Of a stretch of 64,000 nucleotides of DNA, positions 16,832-24,584 are shown in pieces (positions within the stretch are counted from its first letter, which is position 1; each line of letters begins with the position of its first letter). Origin of the DNA: Rossellomorea aquimaris. GTDB lineage: Bacteria > Bacillota > Bacilli > Bacillales > Bacillaceae_B. Position numbers and translations under genes: made by a program. The notes under the pieces are model-generated. The model saw nothing but the letters and a program-made list of their open reading frames with translations. It was not told the origin of the DNA and ran no database searches. The stretch lies in assembly GCF_035590735.1 (NCBI RefSeq), contig NZ_CP141595.1, forward strand, positions 1,459,001 to 1,523,000, in the 5' to 3' direction.

Positions 16832-18037
16832 ATGACAAAAACAAAAGGGTCCAAACGAAATCGGGGACCACTGGCACTACTGAGCTTTAACTTATTTATC
16901 GTCATGGTTGGAATCGGGCTGGTCATCCCCATTCTTCCTTTCTACGTCGAAAAATTCAACGCCAATGCTCAAACGCTTGGAGCGTTGGTGGCTGTATTTG
17001 CCTTTATGCAATTTTTATTTGCTCCTATCTGGGGACGGTTATCCGATCGAATCGGGAGGAAGCCATTAATCACCATCGGCTTGGTTGGCTTTGCTATAGC
17101 TGAATTCATTTTTGCCTTCGCTGTAGGATTATGGATGTTATTTCTGTCCAGGATCTTAGCAGGCGTTTTCGGCTCAGCATTAATGCCGACTGCCATGGCC
17201 TATGTATCAGATGTTACGGATGAGGACAATCGGGGGCAAGGGATGGGGATCCTTGGTGCCGCCATGGGCCTTGGAATCGTCATCGGGCCTGGAATCGGAG
17301 GATGGCTGGCAGAAATCAATCTCTCCTATCCATTTATCTTTGCCGGGATCGCCGCCTCCATTGCAGCCATCGTTTCGGTCATCATATTACCGGAATCCTA
17401 TCCAAAGGAAAAAAGAACCTTTGACCCTAATGAGAAACGTGAAAACCGCTTCGTGGTCATGAAGAATGCGGTGATGAGTCCGGTGGGGTTTCTGTTGGTA
17501 CTCGTATTCATCATGAGCTTTGGATTGGCGAATTTCCAATCAATCTTCAGCTACTATGCCCTCGAACGATATGGATATGGTCCACAGGAAGTCGGGATCA
17601 TCATTTTGATCATTGGTATCATCGGTACCGTTGTCCAAGGAGTGGGTGTGGGAAGGGCGACGAAGATATTCGGTGAGGAAAAAGTCGTAACCGGCTCATT
17701 GCTCCTCAGTGCACTGGGATTTGTCATCATGACATTTGCCACTAACTTTGTAGGGGTCTTGATCACAACCGCCGTTTTCTTTGTCGGAAACTCGATGCTA
17801 CGTCCATCGTTGAACTCCCTTATCTCAAAACTGGCGGGCGAACGACAGGGGACCGTCATGGGGCTGAACAACTCGTTTCTCAGTCTTGGTAACGTTGCTG
17901 GACCATTACTTGCCGGGACGCTGTTTGAGTGGAATATACATATTCCCTACTTCTTCGGAGCATTCATTATGCTCGTAGGGCTGATAGCGACGAAAGTTTG
18001 GATAAGCAAGAAACAAAAAAGAGCATTGGTGAATTAG
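16832..18037 (+). CDS. MFS transporter, drug-efflux (DHA1) type
   Basis: 401 residues with twelve hydrophobic segments. The MFS motif A WGRLSDRIGRKPLI follows helix 2 (about residues 68-81), and motif C-like GIVIGPGIGGWLAE lies in helix 5, both characteristic of TetA/NorA/Bmr-type proton-driven exporters. It has its own promoter and terminator. In B. subtilis yhaN is followed directly by yhaM, so this gene is an insertion relative to that order. The substrate cannot be inferred; resistance should not be assumed. Confidence 0.85.
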   Translation: MTKTKGSKRNRGPLALLSFNLFIVMVGIGLVIPILPFYVEKFNANAQTLGALVAVFAFMQFLFAPIWGRLSDRIGRKPLITIGLVGFAIAEFIFAFAVGLWMLFLSRILAGVFGSALMPTAMAYVSDVTDEDNRGQGMGILGAAMGLGIVIGPGIGGWLAEINLSYPFIFAGIAASIAAIVSVIILPESYPKEKRTFDPNEKRENRFVVMKNAVMSPVGFLLVLVFIMSFGLANFQSIFSYYALERYGYGPQEVGIIILIIGIIGTVVQGVGVGRATKIFGEEKVVTGSLLLSALGFVIMTFATNFVGVLITTAVFFVGNSMLRPSLNSLISKLAGERQGTVMGLNNSFLSLGNVAGPLLAGTLFEWNIHIPYFFGAFIMLVGLIATKVWISKKQKRALVN

Positions 18038-18044
18038 GCTTTAG

Positions 18045-18074
18045 AACCGTCTCCGGGTGGGGGCGGTTTTTTTT
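18045..18074 (+). terminator. terminator after the MFS gene
   Basis: AACCGTCTCC pairs with GGGGGCGGTT around GGGT and is followed by eight T. Confidence 0.85.
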
Positions 18075-18227
18075 GTTGTGGTAAGAGAAAGGGACGGACC
18101 TCTGGAATTTGATCGTCGTTTGGCACAATCCTGGCCCACATCACGCCACAACCCTTTCCACCCCTGTAATCTATCGAAATATGATATACTGAAACTACTA
18201 CTAATATAATTGGACGGAGGAGAAGAG

Positions 18228-19169
18228 ATGTCTGGGATTACACAATTTAATGTAGGAGAAACAATTGAATTACCCCTTTTAATTAAACAAATGACCAAAG
18301 GCACGACAAATACAGGTAAGCCGTTTTTAACGCTGATTCTGCAAGATAAGAGTGGAAACATGGAAGCTAAACTTTGGGATGCTTCTGAGCAGGATGAGAA
18401 GGCATATCAACCTGAAACGATCGTACTGGTTGTTGGAGACATACATAGTTACCGTGGAAAGAGTCAGCTCAAGATCAAGCAGATTCGTCCGGCTTCCCCG
18501 GCAGATGGTTATGCCATTTCGGACTTCCTGGAAACGGCGCCAGTGAGCATTGAGGAAATGACGAGTAAGATCACTCAGTATATTTTTGAAATGAGAAATC
18601 CAAATATTCAACGCATCACAAGGCACTTGATTAAAAAATATCAGAAGCCTTTCCTGGAATATCCGGCGGCTACTAAGAACCATCATGAATTTGTGTCAGG
18701 CCTTGCGTATCATGTTGTATCGATGCTGGACCTCTCGAAGGCCATTGCAGGACTGTACCCATCCCTGGATTCGGATCTATTATACGCTGGGGTCATTCTT
18801 CATGATTTAGGCAAAGTCATTGAGCTGTCAGGTCCAACCTCTACTACGTATACGATTGAAGGGAATCTCATCGGTCATATTTCGATCATGGTGAACGAGA
18901 TTGGAAAAGCTGCAGATGAGCTTGGAATTGAAGGGGAAGAAGTCATGATCCTTCAACATCTCGTATTGAGTCATCACGGAAAAGCGGAATGGGGAAGTCC
19001 TAAGCCGCCGCTCATCCGTGAAGCTGAAATCCTGCATTACATCGATAACGTGGATGCGAAGATGAATATGCTGGATCGTGCATTGGAACGGGTGAAACCA
19101 GGGGAATATACAGAAAGGGTATTTGCCCTTGATAATCGTTCATTCTATAAACCGACTTTTCATAAATAG
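18228..19169 (+). CDS. yhaM: YhaM, 3'-5' exoribonuclease
   Basis: 313 residues, the same as B. subtilis YhaM (314). An N-terminal OB-fold ([20 protein letters not shown]) is followed by an HD domain with [11 protein letters not shown] and [12 protein letters not shown] metal ligands. YhaM degrades RNA (and ssDNA) from the 3' end in a Mn-dependent way and takes part in mRNA turnover. Start ATG 18228 has GGAGGAGA upstream; the earlier TTG at 18210 overlaps that site. Followed by a short hairpin terminator. Confidence 0.93.
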   Translation: MSGITQFNVGETIELPLLIKQMTKGTTNTGKPFLTLILQDKSGNMEAKLWDASEQDEKAYQPETIVLVVGDIHSYRGKSQLKIKQIRPASPADGYAISDFLETAPVSIEEMTSKITQYIFEMRNPNIQRITRHLIKKYQKPFLEYPAATKNHHEFVSGLAYHVVSMLDLSKAIAGLYPSLDSDLLYAGVILHDLGKVIELSGPTSTTYTIEGNLIGHISIMVNEIGKAADELGIEGEEVMILQHLVLSHHGKAEWGSPKPPLIREAEILHYIDNVDAKMNMLDRALERVKPGEYTERVFALDNRSFYKPTFHK

Positions 19170-19179
19170 GTAACCTATT

Positions 19180-19205
19180 AGACCCCGGAAAATGGCACGG
19201 GGTCT
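19180..19205 (+). terminator. terminator after yhaM
   Basis: AGACCCCG pairs perfectly with CGGGGTCT; the T tail is poor (TATTAG). Confidence 0.6.
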
Positions 19206-19299
19206 TATTAGTAGAATAAAAGGTTAAATCCAGTTATGTTTTATCTCTTCACTACATATAGTGTAAATAAGAGGACAAACCTATAAGGAGATGAAGCAA

Positions 19300-19479
19300 A
19301 TGACACTACCTATTTGGATGTACTTGGTTGTAGCAGGGATTTTCGGGAGTGCCTTTATGACGATTAAATCAGCTAAGGAAGAAAAGAATATGGAAGATGA
19401 GTGGATAGAGAAAGAAGGAGAAGTCTACATTCATCGTATGGAAGAGGAGAAGGAGCGGAGACGTCAATTAACATCTTGA
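19300..19479 (+). CDS. yhaL: YhaL, small sporulation-associated membrane protein
   Basis: 59 residues: a single N-terminal membrane helix (PIWMYLVVAGIFGSAFMTI) followed by a highly charged tail (EEKNMEDEWIEKEGE ... EEEKERRR). ATG 19300 is chosen because AAGGAG lies 9 bp upstream; ATG 19291 abuts it directly. B. subtilis yhaL lies between yhaM and prsA as here and is a sporulation gene of unknown function. Convergent with prsA, sharing a bidirectional terminator. Confidence 0.8.
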   Translation: MTLPIWMYLVVAGIFGSAFMTIKSAKEEKNMEDEWIEKEGEVYIHRMEEEKERRRQLTS

Positions 19480-19490
19480 TCATAGAGAAT

Positions 19491-19528
19491 AAAAAGGACT
19501 GACGGAATGGATCCGTCAGTCCTTTTTT
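19491..19528. terminator. bidirectional terminator between yhaL and prsA
   Basis: AAAAAGGACTGACGGA pairs perfectly with TCCGTCAGTCCTTTTT; A and T runs on both sides serve both strands. Confidence 0.92.
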
Positions 19529-19531
19529 GGT

Positions 19532-20488
19532 CTACTCTTCGGTAGGTGCTGGAGCTTCTTCTCCTTCAGGTAAAGCAGGAGCTTCTCCTCCTTCAGGTGC
19601 AGCCGCAGGGTTCAGCACTTGATCAAATGCTTTTTTAAGATCTTCATCTTTAATGTTTAAGTCAGCTTTTTCGATTTCAGCTTTCATCGCTTCCTGGATT
19701 TTTTGAGGATCCACTTTCGAAAGCTTCAGTTCTTTTTCGATTTCCTTTTTCATCTCGTCAAAGGATTTCTTTTCTTTTTTATCTGTCACTTCAATGATGT
19801 GGTAGCCATATTCTGTTTTGATCGGCTCACTCACTTTGCCTTTTTCTAATGTGTCCAGAGCTTTAGAGAATTCAGGTACGAAGTTTTGACGTCCTGCATT
19901 GTCAACCCAGCCTAAGCTTCCGCCATTTTCAGCAGAACCAGGATCTTTGGAGTATTCTTTTGCAAGTTCTTCAAACTTTCCACCATCAGCTAATTTTTGT
20001 TTCACTTCTTTAGCTGTTTTTTCATCATCTACAAGAATGTGACGAACTTGAATGTCAGGCTTCCATGTTTCGTAGTATTCCTTTACTTCTTTTTCAGTGA
20101 CTTTCACGTCAGAGATCGCAGCTTTTTCTTGAAGCAGTTGAAGTTTTAAGTATTCTTTAAACGATTTTTCATCAAGATTATATTGTTGTAAGAACATTTC
20201 GAATTGAGGTCCCAATTGATCTTTGGCTTCATTCAGCTTTTCGTCAACTTCCTCTTTCGAGACGTCATACTTTTCTTCAAGTACTTTCGTGTAAACCAAC
20301 TCTTGAAGGGCTTGTTCCATTTGTGGAGTGAATTTTTGCTTCATTGATTTGTAAAGTTCATCTTTTGTTACGTCTCCAGCTTTTGTTGTTGCAACAACGT
20401 CACTGTTTCCTTCAGCACCGTCCCCGCTGCATCCTGCAAGTCCGACGACTCCCGCAGCCAATGATACTGAAATGATCCATTTTTTCAT
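19532..20488 (-). CDS. prsA: PrsA, extracytoplasmic foldase lipoprotein (parvulin PPIase)
   Basis: 318 residues from ATG 20488. Lipoprotein signal peptide KKWIISVSLAAGVVGLAGC with lipobox LAGC. The central parvulin (PpiC) domain spans about residues 150-240 (IQVRHILVDDEKTAKEV, GSLGWVDNAGRQNFVPEFS, GYHIIEVTDKKEKK). It is anchored to the outer face of the membrane and helps folding of exported proteins. The C-terminus is a low-complexity acidic, Pro/Ala-rich tail of about 30 residues (NPAAAPEGGEAPALPEGEE), longer than B. subtilis PrsA (292 residues). ScoC, encoded nearby, is a protease-production regulator; EcsA is also linked to secretion. Confidence 0.95.
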   Translation of the reverse strand: MKKWIISVSLAAGVVGLAGCSGDGAEGNSDVVATTKAGDVTKDELYKSMKQKFTPQMEQALQELVYTKVLEEKYDVSKEEVDEKLNEAKDQLGPQFEMFLQQYNLDEKSFKEYLKLQLLQEKAAISDVKVTEKEVKEYYETWKPDIQVRHILVDDEKTAKEVKQKLADGGKFEELAKEYSKDPGSAENGGSLGWVDNAGRQNFVPEFSKALDTLEKGKVSEPIKTEYGYHIIEVTDKKEKKSFDEMKKEIEKELKLSKVDPQKIQEAMKAEIEKADLNIKDEDLKKAFDQVLNPAAAPEGGEAPALPEGEEAPAPTEE

Positions 20489-20502
20489 GGTGACCAACTC
20501 CT

Positions 20503-20530
20503 ACAATATATTCGTTTGATGGCTTGTCAA
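20503..20530 (-). promoter_or_regulatory. possible sigma-A promoter of prsA
   Basis: On the minus strand a perfect TTGACA (20525-20530) is followed after 16 bp by TATTGT (20503-20508), a weak -10. It would start transcription within about 15 bp of the ribosome binding site, so a promoter further upstream remains possible. Confidence 0.4.
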
Positions 20531-20675
20531 ATTTCTACAAAACATACTATAACACACTTTTTCCATGAAAAAAAATATTTTCCATATTAATCTTCAGAAA
20601 AATGGGCATTTTACACACCCATTTCCTAGGTACTTTCATATGATAAGAGCGAAGAGAGAAAAGGAGGTAATAAAT

Positions 20676-20762
20676 ATGAGCTGTGGATACAATTCCGGAT
20701 TCGCGTTAATCGTAGTGCTGTTCATCTTATTAATCATCGTTGGTGCCGCATATATTTGCTAA
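20676..20762 (+). CDS. YjcZ-family small hydrophobic sporulation-type peptide, copy 1
   Basis: 28 residues, MSCGYNSGFALIVVLFILL followed by IIVGAAYIC: a short hydrophilic start, then the FALIVVLFILLIIVG membrane segment diagnostic of YjcZ-type peptides. AAAGGAGGTAATAAAT gives a near-ideal ribosome binding site 7-8 bp upstream of ATG 20676; the longer open frame from 20565 has none. Peptides of this family are made in sporulating Bacillus cells and are of unknown function. First of three tandem copies. Confidence 0.85.
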   Translation: MSCGYNSGFALIVVLFILLIIVGAAYIC

Positions 20763-20849
20763 AAAAAATTAAATTTATGACATTAGCCTAAAACAAACGG
20801 CAGCTAACTTGAATAAGATAAATTAGCGCTTCAAAGGAGGTGGAAAGTT

Positions 20850-20933
20850 ATGGGTAATGCATACGGCGGAGGTTTCGCGTTAATCGTAGTACTGTTCATC
20901 CTGTTAATCATTGTGGGTGCAGCATGGCTATAA
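20850..20933 (+). CDS. YjcZ-family small hydrophobic peptide, copy 2
   Basis: 27 residues, MGNAYGGGFALIVVLFIL followed by LIIVGAAWL, with AAAGGAGGTGG 7 bp before ATG 20850. The hydrophobic core is identical to copy 1 at residues 9-18 and differs only at the termini. Followed by a terminator. Confidence 0.85.
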   Translation: MGNAYGGGFALIVVLFILLIIVGAAWL

Positions 20934-20975
20934 TTTTAGCCTCAGGGTTTAAAGTTATCGGATAAAGACTGTAGA

Positions 20976-21008
20976 GGGGGCAATACCTTAAGAAAGGCGG
21001 CCCCTTTT
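20976..21008 (+). terminator. terminator after YjcZ-type copy 2
   Basis: GGGGGC pairs with GCCCC across a long loop, followed by TTTTGCTTT. The stem is short. Confidence 0.5.
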
Positions 21009-21059
21009 GCTTTATTCATATTTAGGCGGCTTTTTCATACATGAAAGGAGGAAGCGCAG

Positions 21060-21146
21060 ATGTCAGGTGCTTACGGCGGAGGATTTGCGTTAATCGTTGT
21101 TCTATTCATTTTGTTAATCATCATTGGTGCAGCATACGTTTGTTAA
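21060..21146 (+). CDS. YjcZ-family small hydrophobic peptide, copy 3
   Basis: 28 residues, MSGAYGGGFALIVVLFILL followed by IIIGAAYVC. AAAGGAGGAAGC precedes ATG 21060. The gene pattern (own ribosome binding site, own terminator) repeats that of copies 1 and 2. Like copy 1 it ends in cysteine. Confidence 0.85.
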   Translation: MSGAYGGGFALIVVLFILLIIIGAAYVC

Positions 21147-21162
21147 TTTGAATAGATAAACA

Positions 21163-21194
21163 AAGCAGATCCGGATTTTCCGGATCTGCTTTTT
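21163..21194 (+). terminator. terminator after YjcZ-type copy 3
   Basis: AAGCAGATCCGGA pairs perfectly with TCCGGATCTGCTT and ends in TTTT. Confidence 0.9.
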
Positions 21195-21356
21195 GCTTGT
21201 CGCCTCTGAACGAGCCGCCTCCGCTTTTCTACTTGTCCAGCTCCGGCGGCTAGAGGCTCGAGGTCATAAGTTAAACCTACCAAAAAGGCAAAGAGCGCCT
21301 TTCCGGTAGGTTTAACTTATGCTTGTCGCCTCTGAACGAGCCGCCTCCGCTTTTCT
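21195..21356. repeat. 162-bp intergenic element: direct repeats flanking a long hairpin
   Basis: A 36-bp segment starting GCTTGTCGCCTCTGAACGAG occurs at 21195-21230 and again, identical, at 21321-21356. Between them is a perfect 17-bp inverted repeat, CATAAGTTAAACCTACC (21265-21281) and its complement (21305-21321), with an inner AAAGGC/GCCTTT stem. The GC-rich flanks and the CTTGTCCAGCTCCGGCGGC core are of a kind I associate with a dispersed repeat of Bacillaceae. It starts exactly at the end of a terminator and ends 2 bp from the stop of the minus-strand gene 21358-21537, for which it could act as terminator. Confidence 0.82.
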
Positions 21357-21357
21357 T

Positions 21358-21537
21358 TTATGTAAATAATATTTCTATATAAGAAGAGACCAGTAGTATG
21401 GTGATTAGGATATTGATGGTTCTAAACACCTTTGGTTGGCGTTCTTCAGGTATTTCTTTTTGTAAACACAATGCGTTTGTCATTTTATTTATATAGAATA
21501 AGATGAAAACAGCAAACACTAAAAACATGGAGATCAT
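21358..21537 (-). CDS. small two-helix membrane protein, unrecognised
   Basis: 59 residues from ATG 21537 with GGGGAGGGG 5-6 bp upstream. Helix 1 is MFLVFAVFILFYI, a polar loop CLQKEIPEERQPKVFRT follows, and helix 2 is INILITILLVSSYIEILF. I do not recognise the family. It sits where B. subtilis has yhaK/yhaJ-type small genes, but no homology is claimed. Transcribed in the same direction as the DUF3267 gene 21776-22312 upstream of it, about 240 bp away. Good ribosome binding site and membrane-like composition argue that it is real. Confidence 0.65.
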   Translation of the reverse strand: MISMFLVFAVFILFYINKMTNALCLQKEIPEERQPKVFRTINILITILLVSSYIEILFT

Positions 21538-21775
21538 CCAAACCCCTCCCCGTTATCTCCTTTAAGCTATACATTACCAAATAATTTCTCTAATTGGTAG
21601 CGAGAGTATTGCATTAATCATGCAAATAAGGCTATTTGCATTCTTTTTAACATTCCGTCCAAGTGCATGCAGGAATTTTCGATCAGTAAATGAAGGATCT
21701 ACGTGAAAATACCTGAGAAAAGCAGAAGGATGATTTCTTCCATCGAGTGTGTGTTTCAATGGCCTTCCATCATCC

Positions 21776-22312
21776 TTACTGATAAATCAATATTTCGTAT
21801 CCATCATCATTCTCTTCAATCAATGCATTCTTTGGTGAATCCATGAGTTGCTTTGCATAAATAAAGTCAATGGCGCAGATTCCTGAATGAAATGCAAGCA
21901 GCATTGTAAAGTAATGAGAATAGTGCGGAAAGTGGATGCATCCGTATAGCAAAATCCCGTTCAGTACAAAGAATGGTGCCAACAGGGCAAGCATGTAACG
22001 GTATTTTGAGATAGGCTGGTCCACTCGCAAAGAAACGATCGGTAAAAAGAATAGTTTCCGATTGCATCTACATTTCATTTTTTTCACAAAAGGTAGTATC
22101 GGTACAATGTGAAAAAACTTATGCAACGGATAGATGCTCAGCATTCCTATGAAGAACACTAGGAAATGGTTATCATAGAACGCACTTGGAAATAGTAAGT
22201 TAATTGGTACGTATATTAATGAGAATACCATCATCATGATGATGGATGAAAGTAAAAAGACTCGGTAAAATCCGAATTGTTTTTCCAGATTGATTGTTTT
22301 CCAGCAATGCAT
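21776..22312 (-). CDS. DUF3267-type integral membrane protein
   Basis: 178 residues from ATG 22312, which has GGAGGCGA 8-9 bp upstream; the earlier ATG overlaps this site. Four hydrophobic segments: FLLSSIIMMMVFSLIYVPI, FLVFFIGMLSIYPLH, YMLALLAPFFVLNGILLYG and HYFTMLLAFHSGICAIDFIY. HKFFHIVPILP after helix 2 and FHSGICAIDF near the end resemble the histidine and aspartate positions of DUF3267/site-2-protease-like proteins. Location between prsA and yhaI/scoC corresponds to yhaJ in B. subtilis, but I am not certain they are orthologs. Function unknown. Confidence 0.7.
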   Translation of the reverse strand: MHCWKTINLEKQFGFYRVFLLSSIIMMMVFSLIYVPINLLFPSAFYDNHFLVFFIGMLSIYPLHKFFHIVPILPFVKKMKCRCNRKLFFLPIVSLRVDQPISKYRYMLALLAPFFVLNGILLYGCIHFPHYSHYFTMLLAFHSGICAIDFIYAKQLMDSPKNALIEENDDGYEILIYQ

Positions 22313-22504
22313 AAAAAAAATCGCCTCCATTAGACGAATGAATCATAGTTAAGTGCCTAACATACTTTATTACGATTGCCGGAAAAAATCAATACATTTC
22401 AGGGTGATTTTTTCATATTTTTTAGAAGAACTTTTTGGGAAAGGTATGTTATAGTTTTGTACAATGAGAGTATGAGAATCTTTTGCAATGATTGAAGGGT
22501 GATT

Positions 22505-22837
22505 ATGATGAATGATTTAGTGAAACGCATAGAGAAACTCGAGTATTATCAACGGTTAATGGCGGAGATGATCCCCGAAAATGGTTTTCCATTTCATCGA
22601 ATGATCATTCGTGAGGGTTTGTCGGAGAGGGAAGTGAAGGAGTTCTTTATAGTTTGTGATAGGTTGAGCATAAAACTCCAAAAGCAAAAAGCGGAAGGAT
22701 TCGTGTACAATACTCCGCTTTTCAAAGAGTTTGAAGAAGAGCTTCATTCAAAGCTGAAGGTTCATGAAGTGGTTGATAGCTGTTTAGCTCAAGACATTTA
22801 TCCAGCTTTGATGAAACAGTTAAAGAAGAGCTTGTAG
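22505..22837 (+). CDS. yhaI: YhaI, DUF1878 family protein
   Basis: 110 residues, MMNDLVKRIEKLEYYQRLM ... and acidic-basic helical throughout; size and place beside scoC match B. subtilis YhaI (113). ATG 22505 lies 5 bp after AAGGGTG; ATG 22508 and GTG 22499 are alternatives. Convergent with scoC with only one base between the two stop codons and no terminator, so the two transcripts must overlap at their 3' ends. Function unknown. Confidence 0.78.
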   Translation: MMNDLVKRIEKLEYYQRLMAEMIPENGFPFHRMIIREGLSEREVKEFFIVCDRLSIKLQKQKAEGFVYNTPLFKEFEEELHSKLKVHEVVDSCLAQDIYPALMKQLKKSL

Positions 22838-22838
22838 A

Positions 22839-23423
22839 TCAAGCCAGTTCTTCTTCATCTTGAAATAATTCTCCCAGTTTTCCGTTATCATCAGAAAAAT
22901 CATTTTCAATATTATGAAACGATTTTTCGAATATCTCCATAAAATCATTTCCATATATATTTCGCACGACGGTCATCATTTCAATCATTTCAGGGAACTT
23001 TCCATATAATTCCCGTAATGGGGAAACTCCCTGGAAGATCGAGTGACTCTCAGGCTTATAGTTCTTCATTAACTCAAGAAGTATATTTTCTCCTTTAGCC
23101 GTCAATTGAATATAGGTGTTCCGTTTATCGTTCTCCCGTTTAGAAAACTGTAGTAATTCCCGTTCTTCTAATTTCTTGGAGAAGTTAAATGCAGTTGATA
23201 CGTGCATAACACCAAACTTGGCTACGTCTGAAATGGAAGCACCCTTTAAATGATACGCAATCCAGAGAATATGATGTTCATTGATATTTAAGTCGTATGG
23301 CTTGATCCATTGCTGCCAGTCCTTTTCTATGGCCTTCCACAGAGCTTTACTAAGCTGAGCCATCCTTTGACTGAAGAGCATAGCCTCTTTCAAAGTAAAT
23401 TCTCTTTCCTTCATCTCATTCAC
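22839..23423 (-). CDS. scoC: ScoC (Hpr), MarR-family transition-state regulator
   Basis: 194 residues; close to B. subtilis ScoC (203) over its whole length, for example [20 protein letters not shown] and [20 protein letters not shown] (winged-helix recognition region, about residues 68-88), then [12 protein letters not shown] (wing). ScoC represses extracellular protease, oligopeptide transport and sporulation genes. The C-terminal tail is shorter and divergent. Start GTG 23423 as given; ATG 23414 with GGGTGA 5 bp upstream is equally possible. It sits between prsA and ecsABC, both linked to protein secretion. Confidence 0.93.
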   Translation of the reverse strand: MNEMKEREFTLKEAMLFSQRMAQLSKALWKAIEKDWQQWIKPYDLNINEHHILWIAYHLKGASISDVAKFGVMHVSTAFNFSKKLEERELLQFSKRENDKRNTYIQLTAKGENILLELMKNYKPESHSIFQGVSPLRELYGKFPEMIEMMTVVRNIYGNDFMEIFEKSFHNIENDFSDDNGKLGELFQDEEELA

Positions 23424-23548
23424 CCACTTTGCTAGAAAATCTTTTAAAATCTAAGTAGTACCAAAATGACTTACTAAAACAACTATCACAAAAAAGAAAG
23501 CGCTTATATTTTATTATGCCAATAAAGTAATAATTAATAAAGGCTAAA

Positions 23549-23575
23549 TTGACAAAATTTTTCGAAGTATATAAT
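23549..23575 (+). promoter_or_regulatory. promoter-like hexamers facing away from scoC
   Basis: Perfect TTGACA (23549-23554) and perfect TATAAT (23570-23575), but with a 15-bp spacer that is shorter than optimal. It points into a region without an established gene. Confidence 0.4.
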
Positions 23576-23740
23576 TTTTGGTTTGGACATACTGTGAAAA
23601 ACAAAGGATGATGGGTGGATGGATACTGTAATGACGGGATTTGTGCATGTAATCATTATATTGAAAGAAAAGAAGGGGGGAGAATAATTTTTTTCAAACA
23701 TGTTTCTTCAGAATCGACATAATCCTTATTTCAACAAAGA

Positions 23741-23778
23741 AGCCCCACAGCTTTCATCACCATTAGTGAAAAAGGGCT
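23741..23778 (-). terminator. possible terminator of yhaH
   Basis: Imperfect hairpin AGCCC...CTTT...CAC/GTG...AAAG...GGGCT followed on the minus strand by TCTTTGTTGAAA. Confidence 0.45.
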
Positions 23779-23790
23779 GCAGGGATCCGG

Positions 23791-24162
23791 TTACTGTTTC
23801 GGTATATTTGCAGAGTTAATCGATTTTTCCAAGTCTTCAATTGTTCTTTGGATGGATTGGATTTCTTCCTGAAGTCGTCGATTATTTGGCTCAGTCGATG
23901 CCTGCCATTGTTTGAAAGAAGCCTGAAGATCTTTCGAAAGCTGCATGACCGTTTCTTTTCCTTCCTGAGACAGGGTGCCGATGGAATCTTTCAATTCGCC
24001 AATATTCACCTTCATCTCGTCGATTACTCCAGTCCAGTCATCTTTCTTGTCCTTGATTTGTGCCCGGATTTCTTTCCCGGATGAAGGAGACGTAAGAAGG
24101 GATGCTACTCCTCCAACCACTCCACCGATTAAAAGACCGTAAGCCAGGGATTTTTTGTTCAC
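23791..24162 (-). CDS. yhaH: YhaH, YtxH-domain membrane protein
   Basis: 123 residues from GTG 24162, 5 bp after GAGGTGA; the longer start at 24171 lies inside that site. The N-terminal glycine-rich helix SLAYGLLIGGVVGGVASLLTS followed by PSSGKEIR is the YtxH signature (membrane anchor followed by SGKEIR). The rest is an amphipathic coiled coil (LQEEIQSIQRTIEDLEKSI). YtxH-type proteins are stress/transition-phase proteins without known activity. Location next to scoC as in B. subtilis. Confidence 0.85.
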   Translation of the reverse strand: MNKKSLAYGLLIGGVVGGVASLLTSPSSGKEIRAQIKDKKDDWTGVIDEMKVNIGELKDSIGTLSQEGKETVMQLSKDLQASFKQWQASTEPNNRRLQEEIQSIQRTIEDLEKSINSANIPKQ

Positions 24163-24325
24163 TATGATCACCTCGTTCTTCTAGTTCTATAATACTCTAT
24201 TTCTACAATCAACATGTATTCTCCTTTTCCCTTTTAAAACAGATTAAAACAAGTCAATTCATAACTTTCTTATTTGCAGCATAAAAATAAAGGTAAGAGG
24301 TGGAGTAAAGGAGGGGTTCTAATCA

Positions 24326-24520
24326 ATGGACGGGATAATCTTTGGTTTCTTTGCTCTTTGTGCAGTATTATTTCTAAGTATGGTGTATAATTTCATTTCC
24401 ATTCAAAGGCCGGGTATGTATCCTCCTAAGAATATATTAAAAAAGCGTGCTGCCATAATGGGGTCCGGCGGGGTGATCACCTTTTTGATTGGAGTGCTCT
24501 TATGGGTTGCAGTCAAGTAA
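24326..24520 (+). CDS. small two-helix membrane protein, unrecognised
   Basis: 64 residues with helices IIFGFFALCAVLFLSMVYNFI and IMGSGGVITFLIGVLLWVAV joined by a basic, proline-containing loop (QRPGMYPPKNILKKRA). AAGGAGGGG precedes ATG 24326 by about 9 bp and a perfect terminator follows, so expression is likely. I do not recognise a family. It is divergent from yhaH and convergent with trpP. Confidence 0.68.
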   Translation: MDGIIFGFFALCAVLFLSMVYNFISIQRPGMYPPKNILKKRAAIMGSGGVITFLIGVLLWVAVK

Positions 24521-24529
24521 GATATAGAA

Positions 24530-24572
24530 AAAGCCCTCCATTCAGGCGATAGCACAATGAATGGAGGGCTTT
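24530..24572. terminator. bidirectional terminator between the small gene and trpP
   Basis: AAAGCCCTCCATTCA pairs perfectly with TGAATGGAGGGCTTT around a 13-base loop; poly-A and poly-T edges serve both strands. Confidence 0.88.
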
Positions 24573-24584
24573 ACTATGATTAAA

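Larger units (their letters stand above)
23424..23790. other. gene-free region between scoC and yhaH
   Basis: About 370 AT-rich bases. They hold the scoC 5' region, a plus-strand promoter-like pair (23549-23575), a 22-codon micro-ORF (23619-23687) discussed under findings, and the yhaH 3' hairpin. No annotated-size gene is supported. Confidence 0.6.

Noticed and set aside
21620..21641. ATGCAAATA/TATTTGCAT hairpin with T run on the plus strand
   Set aside because: No plus-strand gene precedes it after the YjcZ terminators; likely coincidence in AT-rich DNA.
21574..21759. 61-codon minus-strand frame starting TTG between the two small membrane genes
   Set aside because: Only a weak GGAAGG upstream, no recognisable composition; probably a chance frame in an intergenic region.
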